A DNA stretch of 42,432 nucleotides from contig JABMQF010000022.1 in assembly GCA_013203345.1 (NCBI GenBank), positions 1 to 42,432 on the forward strand, written 5' to 3'. The translations under genes and the position numbers were made by a program. This document shows positions 35,478 to 42,432 of the stretch, one piece after another (the first letter of the stretch is position 1; each line of letters starts with the position of its first letter). A model generated the notes under the pieces. The model saw nothing but the letters and a program-made list of their open reading frames with translations, did not search any database and had not been told where the DNA came from. This stretch comes from Candidatus Woesearchaeota archaeon (GTDB lineage Archaea > Nanobdellota > Nanobdellia > Woesearchaeales > UBA11576).

Positions 35478-37886
35478 ATGACTGATAGTGATGAATTCAT
35501 TCTATGGTTTGACCAGATTGGAATAGATGATGTGCCGCGCGTGGGGGGAAAGAATGCATCGCTTGGAGAGATGTTTAGGAATCTTTCATCCAAAGGGGTC
35601 AAGGTGCCGAATGGATTTGCAGTCACAGCTCATGCTTATGAGTTTCTTGTCGAGAAATCAGGTATTAAGGATAAGATTAAAGATGTGCTTTCAGACCTTG
35701 ATACGCATGATATGCATAACTTGGCTGTAAGAGGGGAAAAGGTAAGACAGCTTTTTCTTAATGCAGAGTTTCCTTCTGAGTTGACAGAGAAGATAGTTGA
35801 GGCATATAGTAACATGTGCAGGCAGTATGGAGATAATTGTGATGTTGCTGTAAGGAGTAGTGCAACTGCAGAAGATCTGCCAGATGCCAGCTTTGCAGGA
35901 CAACAGGAAACATTTTTGAATATCAAAGGGCCTGAGATGCTTTTGGATTCTTGCAGGAAGTGCTTTGCTTCATTGTTTACCAGCAGAGCGCTATCATACA
36001 GAGTAGATAAGGGATTTGACCATTTCAAAGTGGCGCTCTCGATTGGTGTGCAGAAGATGGTTAGGAGTGATATTGCATCAGCAGGTGTGATGTTTTCCAT
36101 AGACACAGAATCAGGATTCGAGGATGTAGTATTCATAACAGCAGCATATGGACTTGGAGAGAATGTAGTACAGGGAGCTGTCAACCCAGATGAGTTCTAT
36201 GTATTCAAGCCAACACTGAAACAAGGATATAATCCTATCATCTACAAACAGGTGGGATCCAAAGCAATAAAGATGATCTATACGAGCAGCGGAATCAAAC
36301 CTACTAAGAATGTGGTGGTTTGTGAAGATGATCGGAAAAAGTTCGCGATTACAGATGAAGATATATTGACACTTGCAAAATGGGCCTGTATAATCGAGGA
36401 ACATTACAGCGAAAAAGCAGGCAAGTTCAAACCCATGGACATGGAATGGGCAAAGGACGGTGAGACAGGAGAGCTGTTCATAGTTCAGGCAAGACCTGAG
36501 ACAGTCCAGAGCCAGAAAGATATGACTACAATCGAAACGTATGTGTTGAAGTTGAAGGGTAAACTTCTCGTTGAGGGTAAAAGCGTAGGTCATAAAATTG
36601 GTGCAGGTGAAGCCAATGTCATAAAGGATGTTCATAATATTGCCAAGTTTAAGAAAGGTCAAGTTCTAGTAACAGATATGACTGATCCTGACTGGGAACC
36701 TATCATGAAGATAGCTGCAGCAATAGTCACAAACAGAGGGGGAAGGACTTGCCATGCTGCGATTATATCAAGGGAATTAGGTATACCTTGTGTGGTTGGA
36801 ACAGGCAACGCGACAGAGAAGATATCTCATGGACTGGAAATTACAGTTGATTGTTCACAAGGAGATGAAGCTTATGTGTATGAGGGAAAACTTGCGTTTG
36901 AAGTAAGAAAGACTGATCTTGTAGGACTACCTGATACGCGAACAAAGATAATGATGAATGTTGGAAATCCAGAGGAGGCGTTTAACTTTAGTTTTATACC
37001 CAACAAAGGCGTCGGGCTTGCGCGAGAGGAGTTCATAATAAACAGTTTCATAAAAGTCCATCCACTTGCACTGCTTCATTATGATACTTTGGATGCAGAT
37101 ACGCAACAACAGATTGATACAATTACAGAGAGCTATGCGTCGAGGGAAGATTTTTATGTAGAGAGGCTTGCGCAGGGAATAGCAAGGATAGCTGCTGCTT
37201 TTTATCCAAAGGATGTTATACTTCGATTCTCAGATTTCAAGAGCAATGAATATGCAAATCTTATCGGCGGAAAAAGTTTTGAACCTTCAGAAGATAATCC
37301 TATGATAGGATGGAGAGGAGCGAGCAGATACTATTCTGAGAAGTTCAGAGATGCTTTCGGCCTTGAATGTAAATCAGTTTTGAAGGTTAGGAATGATATG
37401 GGGCTTGTGAATCTTAAGGTGATGATACCGTTCTGCAGGACAGTAGAGGAAGGGAAGAAAGTCATCGCTGAGATGGCTAAGAATAATCTTCGACAGGGAG
37501 ATAATGGTCTTCAGGTCATGTGTATGTGCGAGATACCATCTAATGTTCTGCTTGCAGATGAGTTTCTTGATGTGTTTGATGGGTTCTCAATTGGATCGAA
37601 TGACTTGACACAATTGACGCTGGGTCTTGATAGAGATTCTGAGTTAGTGGCAGACATCTATGACGAGAGGAATGAGGCTGTGAAGATTCTTATAAGGAAA
37701 GTAATTGAAGTAGCCAACAAGAAAGGTAAGTATATAGGGATATGCGGGCAGGCTCCGAGTGATTTTCCAGAGATGGCTGCATTTGTGGTTGAGGCAGGAA
37801 TACACTCTATGTCGCTCACTCCAGACACTGTGGTGAAGACTACGTTGGCTGTTGCTAAACTGGAAAAGAAGTTGGGGATAAAATAG
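35478..37886 (+). CDS. ppsA: Phosphoenolpyruvate synthase
   Basis: VGGKNASLGEMF, VAVRSSATAEDLPDASFAGQQETFLN, TNRGGRTCHAAIISRELGIPCVVG, GSNDLTQLTLGLDRDS, CGQAPSDFPEMA. Confidence 0.97.
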   Translation: MTDSDEFILWFDQIGIDDVPRVGGKNASLGEMFRNLSSKGVKVPNGFAVTAHAYEFLVEKSGIKDKIKDVLSDLDTHDMHNLAVRGEKVRQLFLNAEFPSELTEKIVEAYSNMCRQYGDNCDVAVRSSATAEDLPDASFAGQQETFLNIKGPEMLLDSCRKCFASLFTSRALSYRVDKGFDHFKVALSIGVQKMVRSDIASAGVMFSIDTESGFEDVVFITAAYGLGENVVQGAVNPDEFYVFKPTLKQGYNPIIYKQVGSKAIKMIYTSSGIKPTKNVVVCEDDRKKFAITDEDILTLAKWACIIEEHYSEKAGKFKPMDMEWAKDGETGELFIVQARPETVQSQKDMTTIETYVLKLKGKLLVEGKSVGHKIGAGEANVIKDVHNIAKFKKGQVLVTDMTDPDWEPIMKIAAAIVTNRGGRTCHAAIISRELGIPCVVGTGNATEKISHGLEITVDCSQGDEAYVYEGKLAFEVRKTDLVGLPDTRTKIMMNVGNPEEAFNFSFIPNKGVGLAREEFIINSFIKVHPLALLHYDTLDADTQQQIDTITESYASREDFYVERLAQGIARIAAAFYPKDVILRFSDFKSNEYANLIGGKSFEPSEDNPMIGWRGASRYYSEKFRDAFGLECKSVLKVRNDMGLVNLKVMIPFCRTVEEGKKVIAEMAKNNLRQGDNGLQVMCMCEIPSNVLLADEFLDVFDGFSIGSNDLTQLTLGLDRDSELVADIYDERNEAVKILIRKVIEVANKKGKYIGICGQAPSDFPEMAAFVVEAGIHSMSLTPDTVVKTTLAVAKLEKKLGIK

Positions 37887-37954
37887 TATTTTTGATTCTT
37901 TTGAAATTGATTCTTTTGAACATTAAATTTAAATAAACTGAATGGGTTTGACAT

Positions 37955-39091
37955 ATGATGTTTGGACTCAAACAAAATCATGTTCCTGAGTTCAGAAGAA
38001 GACACATCGTTATGATGTTGCCTGAAGCTGCGTGGAGCTACAAGAGTGGAAAGTATCAATATCACTTTGTAGACCAATTTATCAAGGATGGGAATATAAG
38101 AAAATTTTTTGAGGGTCTGGAACTATTCACGACGGATTTTGGAATTGATTTTGAACAGGTAAGTGAGAGCATAAAAAAAGAAGCGAAAAAGAATTCGGGC
38201 GATATTTTGTATATCCCTGATGAAACACAAAAAGAAGTTGATAATTTTACAAAAGGCCTGCGCGAAATAGATCATCAAGCTCTTGAGACAGAAGTTAAAA
38301 TAACACGATTCAAAGCAGAGTTTGCAGCAGTAATGGCTGCACACGGTCATCTCAAAAAGATTGAAGGTGCGAAAGAAGAATGGCCTGTCAATCTTTATGA
38401 AAGTTTACGGAAATATGCTGCATTGAATGATCATGAGATCCGTATGAGATTTCCAGAAAATGGAGGTGGTGGTTCTGTTTCAGATAGGGCAAGATTTAAA
38501 GGATTCAAAGGCTGGCTCGAGGGTCTGAGGAAGCCACCGTACACAAAAAAGATTCTTGACATTTCTGCGAGAGAGATTACATTGACATCCTGGAATGCGA
38601 GAGTGCTGAAACTGAGTTGGACAGAACGTTGTATTGTCTGCAGAGTCAGACATGTAGATATTGAAATGGATGAAAAAAAGACAAACAAATTATGCGCAAC
38701 AATACATATACGTAATGGTTCTGCACCAAAGAATCCTTTTGCAAAAGATGAGTTACCTAATAGGATAGCTGACCTTTTAGTCTGTGCAGAAAAGATAAAA
38801 TCACACGAGCCGGTTCCTGAGTGGCTGACTGGAACAAGCTGGATACTCAAGTTACTCAAATATACAAAACTCATGCCTTCAGAGTTTAATGCGAGTTTGA
38901 AAGAAGTACCCGATACTATTAATGGATCTTGGGGGATGGGTGTCTGGGGTCAATTTTATACGCATGAAAATAAAATCAATGCAAGAGGAATTGAAAAACT
39001 GTGGTGTACAGGTGAACCTCCCTTAAAAAGATTTACAGGAAAATGCAAAACTTCTGATTTTTTGAAAAATGTCGAAGAACTGAAATCATAA
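37955..39091 (+). CDS. Hypothetical protein (378 aa)
   Basis: Long ORF with TATA-like ATTTAAATA upstream; family not recognised. Confidence 0.7.
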   Translation: MMFGLKQNHVPEFRRRHIVMMLPEAAWSYKSGKYQYHFVDQFIKDGNIRKFFEGLELFTTDFGIDFEQVSESIKKEAKKNSGDILYIPDETQKEVDNFTKGLREIDHQALETEVKITRFKAEFAAVMAAHGHLKKIEGAKEEWPVNLYESLRKYAALNDHEIRMRFPENGGGGSVSDRARFKGFKGWLEGLRKPPYTKKILDISAREITLTSWNARVLKLSWTERCIVCRVRHVDIEMDEKKTNKLCATIHIRNGSAPKNPFAKDELPNRIADLLVCAEKIKSHEPVPEWLTGTSWILKLLKYTKLMPSEFNASLKEVPDTINGSWGMGVWGQFYTHENKINARGIEKLWCTGEPPLKRFTGKCKTSDFLKNVEELKS

Positions 39092-39164
39092 AATTTAGTG
39101 TCACTAGTTCTTTTTCACCTATTTTTGCAACCCTGCAATGATTACAAAAATCCTTGAAATCGCA

Positions 39165-39182
39165 CAAATATTTATATATAGA
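39165..39182 (+). promoter_or_regulatory. TATA box upstream of hypA-hydBG
   Basis: aaatatttatatatagag. Confidence 0.55.
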
Positions 39183-39201
39183 GTTGTTTTTGAGAAATTA
39201 G

Positions 39202-39525
39202 ATGCACGATACACTGATATCACACGATATCATAGGGACAGCAAAAAAGAAAGGTCATGTAAGAGCGATAACAGTTGAAGTTGGTGAGCTTGGTCATGTC
39301 CCTGCAGATGAACTCAAAGAGACATTGATTCGAATGGTCCCTGAATGGGATGTTCGTATAGAGACAAAAAAAGCAAACTCAAAATGTGCTTGCGGGTATC
39401 AAGGATCGCCGAAAATACTTGAGCATTCACATGGACATGCAGTATATGTATGTCCTGAATGTGGAGATGTACCTCAACTAACAGAGGGTGCAGATATTGT
39501 GTTAAAAGAGGTTGAGATTGAATAG
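39202..39525 (+). CDS. hypA: Hydrogenase nickel incorporation protein HypA
   Basis: MHDTLISHDIIGTAKKKG, VEVGELGHVPADEL, CxC...CPECG zinc site. Confidence 0.9.
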   Translation: MHDTLISHDIIGTAKKKGHVRAITVEVGELGHVPADELKETLIRMVPEWDVRIETKKANSKCACGYQGSPKILEHSHGHAVYVCPECGDVPQLTEGADIVLKEVEIE

Positions 39526-39550
39526 GGTCTCACGATACTAAGTGAAATAA

Positions 39551-40513
39551 ATGCTGAAGATAAACAAAGCATCATTCAGTGACTTCTTAACAGATGTTAT
39601 GAGATACAACGAGCTTGTAGCGCCTGTCATGACTGACAATTCTAGGTTTGAGACAATTAAGGATGTCAGCAAGATAGATATCAGAATACACGCATATTTT
39701 CCTGCAAAGAAGTTCTTTTTTAAGAAATGTCAGACTTTATTCACCTATTATGACGGTAAGATAAAAGTTCCTGAGATTGAATTGGATAAGAACCAAAGAA
39801 TTATGATTGGATTGAAAAGATGCGATCTGAACTCGATCAAGAGACAGGACATAATGTTTCTTCAGGAGACAAAAGATCCTTATTATCAAGAGGAAAGAGA
39901 AAGGACGCTGCTCATAGGATACCATTGTTCAGAGCCGTATGATGATTATTGTTTCTGTAGCTCAATGGATTTAGGGGATTTCTATGATCTTATGCTGTAC
40001 GAAAAGGATGATGCATATCTTGTCGAGATAGGGTCAGATAAAGGAAGAGGTTTTGTTGATAGGTATAGAAAATATTTTTGGGACACAGATCTTTACATAA
40101 GACCTCATGAGCGTAGGACAGAGACAAGGCTTCATCTTAATAAGAGAGAGATATCTGGATTAAGAAATAATCCCGAATGGAAAAAGGAGATTTCTAAATG
40201 CTTTAGCTGTGCAGCCTGCGTCACATTATGTCCTAGCTGTTATTGTTTTGATTTGTATGAAGAGACCAACGCGAAACTTGATAAAGTTCAGAAGAAGCGC
40301 AACTGGGCGTCATGCCAGCTTACATGTTTCACTAAAGTGGCAGGTAATCATGTATTTCGCGAGACAAGAGAAGATAGATTCAAACATAGAATATTTCATC
40401 AGATTAAGTATTTCAAACAGAAGCATGGTATGAACCTCTGTACAGGATGTGGAAGGTGTATAAGAGGATGCCCAACTAAAATAAACTGGGTTGATATGCT
40501 CAACAGGATGTAA
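39551..40513 (+). CDS. hydB: Hydrogenase beta subunit, 4Fe-4S protein
   Basis: CFSCAACVTLCPSCYCFD and CTGCGRCIRGCPTKINW. Confidence 0.92.
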   Translation: MLKINKASFSDFLTDVMRYNELVAPVMTDNSRFETIKDVSKIDIRIHAYFPAKKFFFKKCQTLFTYYDGKIKVPEIELDKNQRIMIGLKRCDLNSIKRQDIMFLQETKDPYYQEERERTLLIGYHCSEPYDDYCFCSSMDLGDFYDLMLYEKDDAYLVEIGSDKGRGFVDRYRKYFWDTDLYIRPHERRTETRLHLNKREISGLRNNPEWKKEISKCFSCAACVTLCPSCYCFDLYEETNAKLDKVQKKRNWASCQLTCFTKVAGNHVFRETREDRFKHRIFHQIKYFKQKHGMNLCTGCGRCIRGCPTKINWVDMLNRM

Positions 40514-40515
40514 AC

Positions 40516-41355
40516 ATGCCAAGGACAAAACGCGTAGAGCCGGAAAAGGAAATTAAACCTTGTAATCCTTATTTACCTAAGTTGTACAAGATATTGAAAT
40601 ATAACAAGGAAAGCAGTGATTGTTTCTTGATAAGACTTGATTACAAAGGATCATACGAGCCAGGACAGTTTTTCCAGGTCAGTCTTCCAGGAATAGGTGA
40701 GGCGCCTATATCTGTCGCATCATATTCGTCAACACATCTTGATCTTAATATACGAGAAGTGGGAAATGTAACAAAAGCTGCGGCAAAGCTCAAGAAAGGA
40801 GACACATTATACCTTAGGGGTCCGTATGGAAAAGGATATCCTATGGAGAAGTTATTTGGGAAGAATCTGCTCATCATAGGCGGGGGAAGCGGTGTGGCTC
40901 CCCTCAAGGGTGTTTTATCATACATAGACAAACATAAGGATGCTTATGGGAATGTTGAGATGTTTTTTGGATTCCGTGCACCTGAAGATATATTATTCAA
41001 GGAAGATGTCAAACAATGGAAAAGCAAACACAATCTACATCTAAGTGTTGATAAGAACCCATCTAAGAAAAAGATTAGTTGCGACGTCTGCTTTGTCACC
41101 AACATTGTTGAGAAAGCTAAACTCAACCCTGAAAATCAGGCAGTATTCATGTGTGGACCACCTGTTATGATGAAGATATTACTTGGCATACTCAAGAATA
41201 AGGGATTCCAGGATAATCAAATATACCTTAGTACAGAAAGGATGATGCAATGTGCGATGGGTGTCTGTGGACACTGCATGATACATGGTAAATATACCTG
41301 TCTTGACGGACCTGTGTTCAGATACGATGAGATAAAAGATTATACTTATGATTAA
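40516..41355 (+). CDS. hydG: Hydrogenase gamma subunit, FAD/NAD(P)-binding with 2Fe-2S C-terminus
   Basis: YEPGQFFQVSLPGIGEAPISVAS, LLIIGGGSGVAPL, CAMGVCGHCMIHGKYTCLDGP. Confidence 0.93.
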   Translation: MPRTKRVEPEKEIKPCNPYLPKLYKILKYNKESSDCFLIRLDYKGSYEPGQFFQVSLPGIGEAPISVASYSSTHLDLNIREVGNVTKAAAKLKKGDTLYLRGPYGKGYPMEKLFGKNLLIIGGGSGVAPLKGVLSYIDKHKDAYGNVEMFFGFRAPEDILFKEDVKQWKSKHNLHLSVDKNPSKKKISCDVCFVTNIVEKAKLNPENQAVFMCGPPVMMKILLGILKNKGFQDNQIYLSTERMMQCAMGVCGHCMIHGKYTCLDGPVFRYDEIKDYTYD

Positions 41356-41372
41356 AATAATAAAAGATTAAA

Positions 41373-42432
41373 ATGCCAAAAAAACAACAAAGCAAACCTG
41401 CAATAGGATTTTTTGATCTTACAGGGTGTCAAGGATGCGTACTTACTTTTCTTTTCAATGAAGATGAGTTGTTAGATCTTGTTAGTCATGTGGATGTAAA
41501 GGCTTTCAGGTTTGTAAAGGGAGATAATGCATACAAGAGACTTCAGATAGCATTTGTAGAAGGTCTTGTTGCAAGTTCTGATGATCTTGATAAGATAAAA
41601 CAAATAAGGCAAAACGCGGATGTACTTGTCGCATTAGGGGCTTGTGCATATACTGGATGCGTCCCAGCATATAGGAATTTTGTTGACGCATCGAAATATG
41701 CTTATCTTGTTTATGAAAAAACAAAAGATATCGAAGATCATCCTCCGACACCAATTAGCTATCATGTTTCTGTAGATTATACAATACCTGGTTGTCCGCC
41801 AAGCAAGAAGCAGATTTCGTCTTTTATCAAGGATGTACTTCGCGGAAAGAAACCTTATGATTATGACAGACCTGTGTGCTTTGAATGCAGGCTTAAAGAG
41901 AATGATTGTCTTCTTGGCAGGGGTAAGATGTGTTTTGGTCCTATAACTCGAGGTGGCTGTGATGCTATCTGTCCGAGCGGAAAGTTTGAATGTTGGGGGT
42001 GTAGAGGACCAACACCTGACGCAGACATTGAGTTGATGATAAAACTGCTCGAGGAGAAAGGATTCTCAAAAGAACACATAAGACAGAGACTTAGGACATT
42101 TTCAGGCATGCTTCTAGAAACACCAGAACTCAAGACAGTTCGGCCTAAACCATTTAAACAGAGATTGAGACCTATCATAGTCAGGAAATCAGTCAAGAAG
42201 CAGGTTGTTAAGAAGGATTCTGGGGTAAAGGGGCCTGTCAAGAAGGTTGATAAGAAAAAAGTTGTGAAGAAGAAATCTGTTAAGAAGACTGCTAAGAATC
42301 CTGTTAAGAAGAAATCTGCGAATAAAAAATCTGTGAATAAAAAGGTAGTCAAGAAAAAGGCAGTCAGGAAAAAGGTAGTCAAGAAAAAGGTAGTTAAGAA
42401 AAAGGCAGTCAAGAAAAAGGCAGTCAAGAAAA
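41373..42432 (+). CDS. hydD: Second [NiFe] hydrogenase small (delta) subunit with Lys-rich C-terminal tail; runs off the window
   Basis: Translated by hand: MPKKQQSKPAIGFFDLTGCQGCVLTFLF...VALGACAYTGCVPAYRNF...CFECRLKENDCLLGRGKMCFGPITRGGCDAICPSGKFECWGCRGP...; no stop before the window end. Confidence 0.92.
   Translation, partial: MPKKQQSKPAIGFFDLTGCQGCVLTFLFNEDELLDLVSHVDVKAFRFVKGDNAYKRLQIAFVEGLVASSDDLDKIKQIRQNADVLVALGACAYTGCVPAYRNFVDASKYAYLVYEKTKDIEDHPPTPISYHVSVDYTIPGCPPSKKQISSFIKDVLRGKKPYDYDRPVCFECRLKENDCLLGRGKMCFGPITRGGCDAICPSGKFECWGCRGPTPDADIELMIKLLEEKGFSKEHIRQRLRTFSGMLLETPELKTVRPKPFKQRLRPIIVRKSVKKQVVKKDSGVKGPVKKVDKKKVVKKKSVKKTAKNPVKKKSANKKSVNKKVVKKKAVRKKVVKKKVVKKKAVKKKAVKK
42338..42432 (+). 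repeat. 15-nt minisatellite (aaggyagtcaagaaa) encoding KKKAV/KKKVV repeats
   Basis: At least six near-identical 15-nt units read directly, reaching the window edge. Confidence 0.85.

Noticed and set aside
37891-37921. Direct repeat ttgattcttttgaa x2 before ORF 37955
   Set aside because: Short AT-rich duplication just after the ppsA stop; likely slippage, no functional inference justified.
41861-42427. Minus-strand ORF MTAFFLTAFFLTTFFLTT...
   Set aside because: Antisense shadow of the Lys-repeat tail of the hydrogenase small subunit.

Overview
The window looks like part of an archaeal genome, probably DPANN-like. Supporting evidence: aRF1, aIF5A, L40e, proteasome beta, archaeal ProRS, aCPSF1/FttA, TATA-type promoters and GGTG-type Shine-Dalgarno motifs. 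Four blocks are visible. (1) About 0.2-13.1 kb is an information-processing and housekeeping block. (2) About 13.2-19.0 kb is an unusual minus-strand accessory operon. It holds three adjacent ORFs made almost entirely of tandem ~51-aa helix-turn-helix modules (4 + 15 + 3, about 22 in total), plus a GH15-like protein and small orphan proteins. (3) About 19.1-30.7 kb is a minus-strand glycogen/alpha-glucan island: ROK kinase, debranching enzyme, PGM/PMM, GalT-like, GT3-like glycogen synthase, GH57 and GT4. A MinD/ParA ATPase and a partner protein with a low-complexity middle are embedded in it. (4) About 31.3-42.4 kb is a split group-3-like [NiFe] hydrogenase region: small and large subunits, maturation protease, HypC, a HypC-like fusion, HypA, HydB, HydG, and a second small subunit with a long Lys-rich repeat tail that runs off the window. 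PEP synthase and an EamA transporter sit inside this region. The most novel candidate is the tandem-HTH array operon, whose variable residues concentrate at the expected DNA-contact positions of the modules. Also notable are two multi-hairpin intergenic elements, a G-quadruplex motif, an aRF1 lacking its zinc minidomain, and a possible MinD-based system for positioning glycogen enzymes. All family calls are by eye; no database search was run.
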